Below, piece after piece: positions 1-8,832 of a stretch of 64,000 nt of DNA; position 1 is the first letter of the stretch; every line of letters begins with the position of its first letter. The notes under the pieces are model-generated. The model was not told where the DNA came from. It did not search any database and saw nothing but the letters and a program-made list of their open reading frames with translations. The stretch lies in assembly GCA_963768975.1 (NCBI GenBank), contig CAVYKB010000001.1, positions 1-64,000 on the forward strand, read 5' to 3'. Made by a program: the position numbers and the translations under genes. The DNA is from CADCTB01 sp963768975. GTDB lineage: Bacteria > Actinomycetota > Acidimicrobiia > Acidimicrobiales > AC-14.

Positions 1-861
1 CTGGACCTGCATCCTCGCCAGCTCAGCGACGATCATGTGGCAACGCTGAGCGATCTGGCTGCGTTGGTCATGGACGAGCTCGAATTACGCCTGTCGGCTC
101 GTCGCTCTGTCAGCCTCGAAGCGGAGCTGCGCCAAAGTGCTGAGGAAATCGCCTCGATCTTGCAGGAGAGCCTGCTTCCGCCTCATCTTCCGTCGATCGC
201 CGGACTCGATCTGGCAGCTCGGTACCACGTGGCCTACAACGGCCAAGTAGGAGGCGACTTCTACGATGTGATCCCGACAGAGGGCGGTTGTGCCGTCGTG
301 GTCGGCGATGCCGTGGGCAAGGGAGCCAAGGCGGCGGCGTTGACCGGCACGGCCCGGTGGACACTGCGGACGGTGGCGATGACGGCCTGGACGCCGGCCG
401 GAGCGCTCGGTCGTCTCAATGCCGTCCTGGTTCTGGCTCATGATGACCCGGAGCGGTACGTGACGCTTGCCGTGGGCGAGATTCGGCCGGTAGATGGCGG
501 AGCGATCCTGACGATGGCTTTGGGAGGCCACCCCTACCCGCTGCTGGTTCGCACTGACGGCACCGTCGAGCGGGTCGGGCAGGCCGGACCCCTCGTCGGG
601 TGGCAAGCCGAGGCGGAGTTCAAGGACGTCCACGTACACCTCCGCCCCGATGACGTCATCGTGATGTTCACCGACGGCCTGCTCGAATCCGTAGCGGGAC
701 GGGGCGAGGTAGACGACTCCACTGTTCAGTGCCTGCTCCGCCCACTGGCCGGCGCCACCGCCGATGAGGTCGCCGACGCCCTGGATGAGGCGCTTGGCCG
801 AGACGTCGGCGACGACGCGGCGTTCCTCGTCATCCGAGCAACGCCGTACGTCACACCCTGA
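1..861 (+). CDS. SpoIIE/PP2C-type serine phosphatase, C-terminal part (5' end outside window)
   Basis: The reading frame is open from base 1 (it begins LDLHPRQLSDDHVATL, typical of the last helix of a GAF domain), so the start lies upstream of the window and the GTG at 37 is internal. The visible part is a SpoIIE/RsbU-type PP2C phosphatase. Metal-binding motifs are seen as GGDFYD, GDAVGKG, TDGLLE and the terminal DDAAFLVIR. Family members dephosphorylate STAS anti-sigma antagonists in partner-switching circuits; the GAF part would be the input. A STAS protein and a second SpoIIE protein are encoded 2.5 kb downstream on the other strand. Family assignment is secure; the target is inferred. Confidence 0.9.
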   Translation: MDLHPRQLSDDHVATLSDLAALVMDELELRLSARRSVSLEAELRQSAEEIASILQESLLPPHLPSIAGLDLAARYHVAYNGQVGGDFYDVIPTEGGCAVVVGDAVGKGAKAAALTGTARWTLRTVAMTAWTPAGALGRLNAVLVLAHDDPERYVTLAVGEIRPVDGGAILTMALGGHPYPLLVRTDGTVERVGQAGPLVGWQAEAEFKDVHVHLRPDDVIVMFTDGLLESVAGRGEVDDSTVQCLLRPLAGATADEVADALDEALGRDVGDDAAFLVIRATPYVTP

Positions 862-1148
862 GGCGGCTCAACCGAGTTTCGGTGTCGTGCCCCCGGCCAA
901 AGCTCCGGCCTTCCCACGTGAACTGATGAGGCGTGCCAGCTCCGCAGAGAACGGATCGCGCCAGCCCGCGCAACGCCTCGCCGGGTTCATCGAGGTTGCG
1001 GTCGAGAAGAGCCCATAGGGCACGATGCAACGCTTTTCGGGTCGGCGAGCTGACCCGAGTTGCGCCACTCGTGCGTCTTGTCGAAGATCGGTAAGTCCGC
1101 TGTTGGTGGACAACCATCGAATCCAGACACGGCTCCACACAACGCCCC
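862..1148. other. Intergenic stretch, no supported gene
   Basis: Between the phosphatase stop and the TetR promoter. Short frames exist on both strands but none has a recognisable domain or a convincing ribosome site. A small GC hairpin (CCGG...CCGG near 890-910) could end the phosphatase transcript. Confidence 0.4.
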
Positions 1149-1175
1149 TTGACGAAGTCCTGATTTCGTTATACT
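1149..1175 (+). promoter_or_regulatory. Predicted sigma-70-type promoter of the TetR gene
   Basis: TTGACG at 1149-1154 and TATACT at 1170-1175 are separated by 15 bp, slightly short. Transcription would begin around 1182, only a few bases before the GTG start at 1185, so the mRNA is nearly leaderless, which is common in actinobacteria and explains the absence of a Shine-Dalgarno. Confidence 0.55.
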
Positions 1176-1178
1176 ACT

Positions 1179-1195
1179 GTCCTAGTGACTAGTAC
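1179..1195. promoter_or_regulatory. Candidate TetR auto-operator
   Basis: CTAGTGACTAG (1182-1192) is a perfect palindrome around base 1187; matching continues one step out (GT/AC) after one mismatch. It lies on the predicted transcription start and the GTG codon of the TetR gene, where a bound dimer would block initiation. Confidence 0.5.
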
Positions 1196-1796
1196 GCGCA
1201 ACTATCGAATGTCTGTGCGGGCCGCCGCCACCGAGGCCACTCGGGACCGTATCGTCGCCACTGCTCAGGACGCGTTCATGAGCCAGTGGTACGACGACGT
1301 CACCGTGCGCGGGATCGCCGCCGCAGCCGGAGTCGCGCTGCAGACGGTGCTCAACCACTTCCCGTCGAAGGAAGCCCTGTGTGCGGCCGCCAACGAGAGG
1401 CTGGCTGGCTCCATCGAGAGCGCACGGTTCTCCGTCGAGCCGGGCGATGTGGTCGGGGCGATCACCACGCTGGTAGACGACTACGAGCGTACGGGCGATG
1501 CCAGCCTGAAGATGCTGGCCGTGGAAGAGCGGGTTCCGGCGGTGCAGCCCTGGATCGCGCTCGGGCGCGAGGGGCACCAGCGGTGGTGCGAGCAGGTCTT
1601 TGCATCGGCCCTCAAGGGACTCACCGGTCGCCGACGAGTCCGGCGGCTCGCCCAGATCGTGGTGGCGACGGACGTCTACACCTGGAAGCTCCTGCGTCGT
1701 GACAAAGGATTGAGCCGATCGGAAACCATCACTGCCATGTGCGAGTTAGTCGACGCGCTTATCAACGAAATGGGGAGGGGTGTTCAGAATGGGTGA
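1185..1796 (+). CDS. TetR family transcriptional regulator
   Basis: 203 residues with an N-terminal TetR helix-turn-helix (residues about 15-60; VRGIAAAAGVALQTVLNHF followed by SKEAL is diagnostic) and a ligand-binding C-terminal region with no assignable ligand. The GTG start at 1185 fits the predicted promoter; ATG at 1209 is the alternative. It overlaps the following glycosyltransferase gene by 8 bp, so the two are translated together and the regulator probably controls itself and that enzyme, perhaps in response to the enzyme's substrate. The ligand is unknown. Confidence 0.9.
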   Translation: MTSTRNYRMSVRAAATEATRDRIVATAQDAFMSQWYDDVTVRGIAAAAGVALQTVLNHFPSKEALCAAANERLAGSIESARFSVEPGDVVGAITTLVDDYERTGDASLKMLAVEERVPAVQPWIALGREGHQRWCEQVFASALKGLTGRRRVRRLAQIVVATDVYTWKLLRRDKGLSRSETITAMCELVDALINEMGRGVQNG

Positions 1797-3057
1797 TCTA
1801 CTTCTGACTGCATGGGACGGCGCCGGCGCGGTGCCGCCACTGATGAGTGTGGCTCGTGCCCTCATCGAGCGCGGCCACAGCGTCCGAGTACTGGGGGATC
1901 CTGTGCTGCGCCCGGACGTGGAGGCGTTGGGAGGCGAGCACATTTCGTGGAGGCGGGCCCCGCATCGAAAGACGCGCTCGCTCGAGACCCTCTTCATCAA
2001 CGACTGGGGCCCTGCCGGTTTCGGTGCGATGCGGGACAACCTGGCGGTCGGCCCGGCCGCCGCCTTCGCCGCCGATGTGCGTGAGGAGCTCGAGAGGCGC
2101 CCTGCGGATGCCGTACTGACCGAGCTGCTTCTCTTCGGGCCGGTCATCGCAGCCGAGGCCATGGGGATTCCATGTGTCGTGCTCAACCCGACGATCAACA
2201 TCGTGCCCGTCGAGGGCGTCCCGCCGTTCGGCCCAGGCTTCCTGCCGGCGACGACGGAGGAGGAACGCCAGCGCGACAGGGTCGTGCTCGAGCAGGCCAT
2301 GGCGGCGTGGGATGAGGCCCTGCCCGCACTCAACAGAGCCCGCGCCGAGCAGGGGTTGGCCCCGCTTGCCCATGTGCTCGACCAGGGTCGCAGCGCAGCA
2401 CGGGTGCTGATCATGACAACCCCGGCTTTCGACTTCGTGGGACCGCTGCCTCCCACCGTCCGCTACGTCGGCCCCCGTCTCGACGACATGAGCGAATGCG
2501 GCGACTGGACGTCGCCTCTCGGCGACGAACCGCTCGTCCTGGTCGCCCTCAGCTCCGATTTCCAGGACCAGGACGACGTCCTCCGCCGGGCAGTAGCGGC
2601 CGTGGGGATGCTGCCGGTCCGCGCCGTCGTAACGACGGGTCGGGGCATCGATCCGGAGTCCGTCGACGCACCAGCGAACGTCGAGGTGCATCAGCTTGCC
2701 CCCCACCACAAGATCATGCGAGAAGCGGCCGCCGTCGTCACCCACTGCGGGCACGGGACCACGATCAAGTCACTGGCGGCGGGCGTCCCGCTCGTGTGTC
2801 TGCCCATGGGTCGCGACCAGTTCGACATTGCCGCGAGGGTCGTCCACCGTGGTGCTGGCGTCCGGCTCGACCCGGCCGCTTCCCCCGACCTCATCGCCGC
2901 CGCTCTGCGCGACGTGCTCGACGACCCCTCCTACCGGGCAGCTGCGGGTCGCATGGCCGACGCCATCGCCGAAGAGACCGCCGACGACCGGGTCGTTGCC
3001 GAGGTCGAGTCCCTCCTTCGCGAGAAGAGTGCCGGTCTTGCCGTGACAGCGAAATAG
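1789..3057 (+). CDS. UGT/MGT-type (GT1) glycosyltransferase
   Basis: 422 residues from the ATG at 1789, which overlaps the TetR stop. Two Rossmann lobes: the N-terminal acceptor domain begins with a GDLLLTAWDGAG strand-loop, and the C-terminal donor domain carries the UGT signature around residues 318-345 (HCGHGTT, then LAAGVPLVCLPMGRDQ). Family members transfer a sugar from a nucleotide donor to small hydrophobic acceptors such as macrolides, flavonoids or lipids, often for detoxification. Pairing with a TetR regulator suggests inducible inactivation of a xenobiotic; the acceptor cannot be told from sequence. Confidence 0.88.
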   Translation: MGDLLLTAWDGAGAVPPLMSVARALIERGHSVRVLGDPVLRPDVEALGGEHISWRRAPHRKTRSLETLFINDWGPAGFGAMRDNLAVGPAAAFAADVREELERRPADAVLTELLLFGPVIAAEAMGIPCVVLNPTINIVPVEGVPPFGPGFLPATTEEERQRDRVVLEQAMAAWDEALPALNRARAEQGLAPLAHVLDQGRSAARVLIMTTPAFDFVGPLPPTVRYVGPRLDDMSECGDWTSPLGDEPLVLVALSSDFQDQDDVLRRAVAAVGMLPVRAVVTTGRGIDPESVDAPANVEVHQLAPHHKIMREAAAVVTHCGHGTTIKSLAAGVPLVCLPMGRDQFDIAARVVHRGAGVRLDPAASPDLIAAALRDVLDDPSYRAAAGRMADAIAEETADDRVVAEVESLLREKSAGLAVTAK

Positions 3058-3176
3058 CGGAGAAGGATTGGATTGACAGCTTCATCGCCAGCGTCTCGGT
3101 AGCGGAGGACAGCACGTCCTCGGAGCGGGTCACTTCGCCGTACAGACGGCCGGGGCCGCCGGAGCGAGTCGCCCAT

Positions 3177-3196
3177 GATCACGGCACACAGTGATC
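3177..3196. terminator. Weak hairpin between convergent genes
   Basis: GATCAC and GTGATC are separated by 8 bases in the gap between the convergent glycosyltransferase and STAS genes. There is no T-tract. It could be a bidirectional terminator; the evidence is limited to the 6-bp arms and the location. Confidence 0.25.
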
Positions 3197-3211
3197 GGCG
3201 CCGCCGTCATG

Positions 3212-3568
3212 TCACAGGAGCCGGCCGCCTTGACGAATCATGTCGATGCATTCTGGAGCGCTGGCGCACAACAGGACGGCCTCTTCGAGTTGGGTGATCT
3301 TGATCAGCCGCCGGATCGGTGAGTTCTCGGGCACGGCCAAGCCCACCCTGCGCCCTGATATCTCGAGGCGGGATGCGAGTTCGAAGAAGACGCGCACACC
3401 GCCGCTGTCGACATAGCGCACATTGCGGAGATCCAACACGAGCCCAATGGCCGTGTCCGGCAGCCAATGCAGGATGTCCCGGCTGAGATCGTCAGCCGAG
3501 CCGAAGTCGATGTCCCCGTCGACGATGACGAGGCCAACGCCGGCGTCATCTGCCAGCTCAAGGCGCAT
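3212..3568 (-). CDS. STAS-domain anti-sigma factor antagonist (RsbV/SpoIIAA type)
   Basis: 118 residues from the ATG at 3568. A single STAS domain: beta strand IGLVLDLRNVRYVDSGG with the phosphorylatable serine (Ser55 in DSGG) in the canonical loop. The start overlaps the end of the upstream sensor phosphatase/kinase by 11 bp, implying translational coupling and a fixed ratio to that protein. The likely role is to be phosphorylated by the RsbW-like kinase domain and dephosphorylated by the SpoIIE domain of the neighbour, freeing or sequestering a partner. The longer frame upstream of 3568 is out-of-frame shadow of the neighbour. Confidence 0.9.
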   Translation of the reverse strand: MRLELADDAGVGLVIVDGDIDFGSADDLSRDILHWLPDTAIGLVLDLRNVRYVDSGGVRVFFELASRLEISGRRVGLAVPENSPIRRLIKITQLEEAVLLCASAPECIDMIRQGGRLL

Positions 3569-6329
3569 CGACGAACAAGCTTGGTTCAGAGTCAGCGTGC
3601 ACCAACCGGCGCCGCATCCGCACCTCGGTGGCGCTGTCCCCGCAGTCCACCTCGGTTTCATCCATGAACTGGCGCATGATGTCCAAACCTCGTCCCCCGG
3701 GCGCTGTCGGCCGTCGCTCCCGCCATCGGCCCGAGCTTCGAACCGCAATTGTGACATCCCGGTCGAGGACAGCTCTGAGATCGAAATGCGTTGCCGTCGG
3801 TGCCCCGTGCCGGATGGCGTTTGCGCAGGCTTCGGAGATCGCAACCAGAATCTCGTAGCCCTCGTGTTCCGTGACGCCGCCGGCTGCGAGCCACCGGCGC
3901 AGGACGGCGCGCAGCGGCCGTAGGACACGGGTCTCGCTGGGTAGCTGCAGGTCGAGGGTCGCCCCCAGGGCAAGCCAGCGGACGACGAGCATCGCCATAT
4001 CGTCTTGCGCAGGCCCGGCCTCGCTGAGGTGGACTGAGAGGTGAGCGCACAGCTCGTCCAGGTCATCGGGAGCGGAAAGCAAGCTCATCCGAAGCCTTTC
4101 GAGCCCGATGTCAAGTGACACCCCTCGCTCCTCGACCAAGCCGTCGGTGTAGAGGAACAGAGTGGATCCCGGCGTCAGGACGACGCTCGCCTGGGAGTAC
4201 TGAGCGTGGCCGATGGCGCCTAATGGCACGCCGAGCGCGTCCTCGAGGAACCAGGCTGTGCCTTCCTGGGTGCCCACAAGGGGCGGTGGATGTCCTGCGT
4301 TTGCGTAGTGCAACTCGCCGGTTTCCGGATCGAACAGCATGATGACGAGCGTCGCCATGTGATGGGGGGCGCCGATGTCTCGCAGCAGCCGGTTCAGTAG
4401 CGAGAGCGTCTGCGCCGGCGAGCGGCCCTCGATGATGTAGGCCCGCAGGCCGTTGCGAAGCTGACCCATGAGAGATGCCGCTGGGACCCCGCGTCCGACG
4501 ACGTCCCCCATGGCTAGCGCCAGCTGTCCGCCGGGCAACGCCAGGACGTCGTACCAATCGCCGCCGACCTCGACTTCCGGGCCCCCGGCGACATACCGGC
4601 TGGCGATGGCCACGCCGGGAAGCTCGGGAAGGACCTCCGGGAGGAGGCTGTGCTGAAGCGTCTCGGCCGCGCTCCGCTGGCCGGCATAGAGCCGGGCGTG
4701 CTCGACTGCGACGGCCGCCCGCCGACTGAGCTCCTCGGCCAGCGCCACATCGTCGTGGCTCAGCAGGCGACCGGAGCTGGTCGTCGTCGTCAATGCAAGC
4801 GCCCCCACTGCGCCCTCTCTTCCGATCAGCGGCACGACGATCGACGATGTCTCCTCCGCCCCATCCCGATCGTCCCCGTGGGCGGCGCGGTTGTGATGCT
4901 CCGCCTCCTGGCTGAGCAGGATGCTTTGTCCGGAGGTAAGGCCTCGCGCGATCGGGTGGACGCTAGCGGTCGCCGCCCTCAGTCGTTCGTGATCCGAGGG
5001 GCCGACGGAATAGTCGGGGGCTGCTGCTACCTGATGAATCTGCCCGTCACGACCTGCAAGGAACACCATGCAGCGGTCGGCCATCGTCGGCGCGACCACG
5101 CCAGCGAGCCCTTGCAGGATGTGCTGCACGTCGAGCGACGCGGCGAGGACACGGCTGGCGTCGGCGAGTACGGCGAGACGCCTCTGGGCCCGCTCCGCGA
5201 TCTCACGGGACTGGAGCTGCGCCTCATAAAGGCGCGCATTGTCAATGGCGATCGCGGCGTGAGCCGCGATGCCCTCGGCCAGACGCTCATCGACGGCGGT
5301 GAAGCGTGCCGGATCGGGATGCCCGAAAAAGAGCCCGCCGAGCACCTCTCCACGCGCGGAGCGCACGGGCACCGCGAGGTAGCTGCGGACCGGCAGGTGG
5401 CCTTCCGGCAGTCCATGGTGGGGTGGATTGTGGCCGTAGCGAGAATCGGCGGTTACGTCATCGAGGCGCACGGTTGCTTCACCGGCAAAGGTCGGTGCGA
5501 AGATTCCGGTGTTTCTCGGCATGGGGAACCGTTCGAACGCTTCGGCGGGCACTCCGGACAGCGTGTAGAGCATGTACGACTCGCCTCCGGCACTGACAAC
5601 GTTGTAGAAGAACGCACCGAAGGCAGCCGATGTGAGATCGGTGGCGGCATCGGTGACCCGCTGCACCACGGCGCGAAGGTCCAAGTCGGCGGCGACAGCC
5701 TGCCCTACGTCGTGAAGCGTTTCGACGATGCGGGACTCCTCCCGCAGCCGCTCCTCGGCTTGGCGCTCGCGGTCGAGGAGAGCCTCGTTGAGGCGCCAGG
5801 TGACAAGGCAGGCTGCGCTGATTCCCGTGATGAAGAAGGCATGGATGGCCGCCCACTTCCAGGGACTGTTCAGGGCTGCGTAGTGATTGAAGACCGAGCT
5901 CGGATCCAGCGCGCCGAAGAGGCCGTGGTGAACGAGCACGTATCCGATAGCGGTAAGGAAGCAGATCCAGTCTTGGTAGAGCGCTACAACGGCCACCATG
6001 ACGAAGAAGTGAAAATGCATCTCGATTACGCCGCCCGATAGGTGCACGAGCACCGCCGAGCACGACAACAACCCGACTGATGCGGCCGCACTGCGCAGGC
6101 GGCGGCTTCGCGCCGACGATCCGGCCAGGAGTGCCGTCATCGGCACGATGGAGGCTTCGGCGATCGTATGCGGCAGATCGAACCCGCGGACATGAGCGAA
6201 GACTGGGATCAGGACGGCATGAGCCCAGAGGAGCGCAAGGACTCCTCTATGTCGCCGGGTCCATAGGTCCTGAGGCAGGGTTCTGCCCTCCGGGAGCAGG
6301 CTCAGAACAGTCCGATAATTGATCAGCAT
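3558..6329 (-). CDS. Membrane sensor with GAF-GAF-SpoIIE phosphatase-RsbW-like kinase domains
   Basis: 923 residues. In order: membrane region of about five helices (residues 28-180) containing a conserved MHFHFF motif (His105, His107) followed by LYQDW; GAF 1 (about 205-375); GAF 2 (about 390-550); SpoIIE PP2C phosphatase (about 560-770; motifs GGDWYD, GDVVGRG, TDGLVEERG, QDDMAMLVV); and a C-terminal HATPase_c_2 serine-kinase domain (about 790-905; SEACANAIRHG is the N-box, GGRGLDIM a G-box). Opposing phosphatase and kinase activities sit in one polypeptide, with the STAS substrate encoded immediately after. Strong Shine-Dalgarno AAGGAGG seven bases before the ATG. The input signal is unknown. 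Confidence 0.92.
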   Translation of the reverse strand: MLINYRTVLSLLPEGRTLPQDLWTRRHRGVLALLWAHAVLIPVFAHVRGFDLPHTIAEASIVPMTALLAGSSARSRRLRSAAASVGLLSCSAVLVHLSGGVIEMHFHFFVMVAVVALYQDWICFLTAIGYVLVHHGLFGALDPSSVFNHYAALNSPWKWAAIHAFFITGISAACLVTWRLNEALLDRERQAEERLREESRIVETLHDVGQAVAADLDLRAVVQRVTDAATDLTSAAFGAFFYNVVSAGGESYMLYTLSGVPAEAFERFPMPRNTGIFAPTFAGEATVRLDDVTADSRYGHNPPHHGLPEGHLPVRSYLAVPVRSARGEVLGGLFFGHPDPARFTAVDERLAEGIAAHAAIAIDNARLYEAQLQSREIAERAQRRLAVLADASRVLAASLDVQHILQGLAGVVAPTMADRCMVFLAGRDGQIHQVAAAPDYSVGPSDHERLRAATASVHPIARGLTSGQSILLSQEAEHHNRAAHGDDRDGAEETSSIVVPLIGREGAVGALALTTTTSSGRLLSHDDVALAEELSRRAAVAVEHARLYAGQRSAAETLQHSLLPEVLPELPGVAIASRYVAGGPEVEVGGDWYDVLALPGGQLALAMGDVVGRGVPAASLMGQLRNGLRAYIIEGRSPAQTLSLLNRLLRDIGAPHHMATLVIMLFDPETGELHYANAGHPPPLVGTQEGTAWFLEDALGVPLGAIGHAQYSQASVVLTPGSTLFLYTDGLVEERGVSLDIGLERLRMSLLSAPDDLDELCAHLSVHLSEAGPAQDDMAMLVVRWLALGATLDLQLPSETRVLRPLRAVLRRWLAAGGVTEHEGYEILVAISEACANAIRHGAPTATHFDLRAVLDRDVTIAVRSSGRWRERRPTAPGGRGLDIMRQFMDETEVDCGDSATEVRMRRRLVHADSEPSLFVDAP

Positions 6330-6704
6330 CGAACGCCTCCTTGCGGGACTCGGATCGTAACGAGAAAACGCGCAAGACGCCTTCCTCTGCCTCGCAGACA
6401 GTTCGGTCGAGCGCCCGACATGACTGACCCGTGCGCGGAGTCCTGGGAGTAGGGGCGTTCCCCCAGTGGGCCGCCGATGACCGCCTCGACATCCTGAAAG
6501 TTACGCGTCCGCAGATCGAGCTGTACGTGTGAGCCATGGAGGCCGGGGGACTGGCCCCACCAGGATCAAACCGTCTGTCGTGCTGTCGACGGTCTGCAGC
6601 TTCTACCGATTCCCCGACATCGACGGCCATACTGCCTCCAAGCCAGCCCAGTAGGTCCGTGGACTAAACGCCACCCAGCGGCGGCCGCTGCTCGCCCGAC
6701 CGCG
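6330..6704. other. Intergenic stretch upstream of the sensor gene
   Basis: Contains the AGGAGG ribosome site of the minus-strand sensor near 6340. No recognisable gene on either strand. Confidence 0.4.
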
Positions 6705-6830
6705 CCGAGCTCGGGCGGTTCTTTTTCGAGGCTGCGGGTCGACCACGCCCACGCCGCCACAGCCGTGCTGCTGAGCCTCTACGGGCTGCGGGTGAGTGAG
6801 GCGACACCGACAACGAGGTTGGTCGGGTAG
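6705..6830 (+). pseudogene. Fragment of a tyrosine recombinase (integrase)
   Basis: Two adjacent frames read ELGRFFFEAAG and then HAATAVLLSLYGLRVSEA. The latter is the alpha-helix with the catalytic arginine of tyrosine recombinases (consensus GLRxSE). Only about 40 residues survive, with a frame change between the pieces and nothing recognisable on either side. An old integration remnant. Confidence 0.5.
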
Positions 6831-7213
6831 GCAGCTGGCGAGGTGGCTGCCGTAGCGAGCCGGGCTCAGATCCCCGAACTCACCGGCCGAGTTCCCGGAA
6901 CGGAAGAATCCGGCCCAGCCACGGAGGAAGCGGTTGGCCCCCCACGACCCCCTCCCATCACTGGCGGTTGTGTTGTTCGTCGGGCTCGAGCGGTATTACG
7001 GCCGCCTCCGGCGCCCTGCTGGCTGGTCGCCCACTTCCCTGTCGGGTTATAGGGTGGCCACCGACACGTGCTTGAGCTAGCCCGTCCGGCCAGGACGCGG
7101 TGGGGTTGGAAGCCAAGCAGGCGGGCGAGGGTGCGCCGACTGACGGTCAGCGAGCCGCCATCCCTCAGGGATGGGCGTGAGGAGGCCCGTTGGCCTTCGG
7201 TGTTCACCCACCG
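6831..7213. other. Intergenic stretch, nothing supported
   Basis: Several open frames on both strands, all of low-complexity Pro/Arg composition and without family resemblance. Confidence 0.35.
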
Positions 7214-8600
7214 CTACAAGCCTTGAGATAGTCCTTCGCGACGACGGACTGGGATCTCCTGCCGCGCCAGGAGCACCAACACGCCGCCCAGCGCGAGCGC
7301 TATCCCGCCCCAGAACTGCCCCCAACGCACGGACGAGCCGGTTCGCGCCAGCGTGCCAGTCCCCATGGCGCGCGCCACTCCGCCGCCCGCGGCAGCCGTC
7401 GTCGTGGTCACGCCATCGTCGTCAGCGGTGGTGGTGGAAGGGGCGGAGGTCGACGTTGTGCCGTTGGCCGGACTCACGGTTGTGCTGGTCGTCGAGCTCG
7501 TGGTGGTGGTCGCCGGCAGGGTGGCCGTTGTTGACGACGAGGTAGTGGTCGCCCCTGTGGCGGTCGTGTCCGCCACGGTCGTAGTGGTCGAGAACGTGGT
7601 GGTCGGCGCCACGGTGGTGCTGGTCGAGGAGGACGTGGTGGTCGGCGCCACGGTGGTGCTGGTCGACGAGGACGTGGTGGTCGGCGCCACGGTGGTGCTG
7701 GTCGAGCGAGGACGTGGTGGTCGGCGCCACGGTGGTGCTGGTCGAGGAGGACGTGGTGGTCGGCGCCACGGTGGTGCTGGTCGAGGAGGACGTGGTGGTC
7801 GGCGCCACGGTGGTGCTGGTCGAGGAGGACGTGGTGGTCGGCGCCACGGTGGTGCTGGTCGAGGAGGACGTGGTGGTCGGGTTTGGTGCGCAGACCGGCC
7901 TCGTCACCGTGTTCGAGTCCAACGTGACGGCACCATTGCGGGCCAGCAAACGACCCTCGACTGTGGCATTCGTGTTGGCGGTAATGGAGGTCAAAGCGAG
8001 GACGGTCCCGACGAAGGTGGAGCCGACTCCGAGAGTCGCGGAGCTCCCCACCTGCCAGAAGACGTTGCAGGGCTGGGCGCTGTTGATCAGGACGACACGG
8101 CTGTTGGGCGCCGTGATGAGGGTCGACCCAGCCTGGAAGATCCACACGGCGTTCGGATCAGCCTGGGCGTCGAGGGTAAGGGTCCCGGTGATCGCAAACG
8201 CGTCCGCCTTGTAGACGCCCGGCGTCAGCGTCTCCCCACCCAGGTCTTTCACTCCTGGGTATGTGGTCGTTGGGGCTCGCCCAGCAGCGTCGTTGTAGGC
8301 GATCGTCAGGTCGGACTGGGCCTGAAGGCACACGGCATCGCTGGCGTGAATCGTCCCGTTGACGATTCCCGGAGGAAATCCGGTGATCGCAGGCGCGGGG
8401 CACGTACCCAGGTCACCTTTGATGATGGTGGGTCCGGTGTTGGTCACGCCGGCGCCGGCCAGCACAGCGAAGCTGTCGGCAGTGCCCAGCCCTATCGGAG
8501 CAGCAGCAGCGCCGCCTGCGACCACGAGGCCGCTCAACGCCAGCATAAGTCCGAAGCCGAGTAGGGAACGCCGCCGTGTTCGGGCCTGGTGCAGTGCCAT
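7214..8600 (-). pseudogene. Frameshifted ice-binding-like (DUF3494) cell-wall surface protein with LAxTG anchor
   Basis: The N-terminal signal peptide (start ATG 8600; LLGFGLMLALSGLVVAGG, then AAAAP) is followed by a DUF3494 ice-binding-like beta-solenoid domain (GLGTADSFAVLAGAGVTNTG...). Next comes a Thr/Ser stalk of 13-residue repeats (VAPTTTSSSTSTT), and finally LARTG, a hydrophobic helix and a basic tail, the sortase-E-type LAxTG signal. One extra base in the repeat unit near 7707 shifts the frame, so signal and solenoid lie in one frame and stalk end plus anchor in another. Uninterrupted length would be about 460 residues. DUF3494 proteins bind ice or act as adhesins. Could be a true phase-type switch, decay or a sequencing error. 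Confidence 0.75.
7601..7880. repeat. Seven tandem 39-bp repeats encoding the Thr/Ser stalk
   Basis: The unit starts (GGTCGGCGCC) fall at 7601, 7640, 7679, 7719, 7758, 7797 and 7836, with the array ending near 7875. All periods are 39 bp except 7679 to 7719, which is 40 because of one inserted base. Copies are nearly identical, so slippage can change copy number in 13-residue steps, or reading frame if a single base is gained. Confidence 0.9.
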
Positions 8601-8832
8601 GGAGTGTCGTCGCCCCTCGCCCGCCACCCACTCTCTCTGAACGGGCGTACGGACACTAGCGGAATGACACGGTCCCCAGTGATTGCTCGGCTCGACGGGG
8701 CGGAACTCCTACTCGCTATCCGACGAATGGCCTCCGGCGAGCACCCCCACTGAAATGTCGGTCAGGACCGTGTCGGTCAGGCCGGGGCGGCACTTTCTAG
8801 CTCTTTCGTGCCTTCGGGGCGGACACCCACGG

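Noticed and set aside
4650..6041. Plus-strand open frame of 463 codons opposite the sensor phosphatase
   Set aside because: No motif, and the minus frame encodes well-defined GAF and PP2C domains.
7601..7880. CRISPR array
   Set aside because: The 39-bp units are contiguous with no unique spacers and encode a protein repeat.
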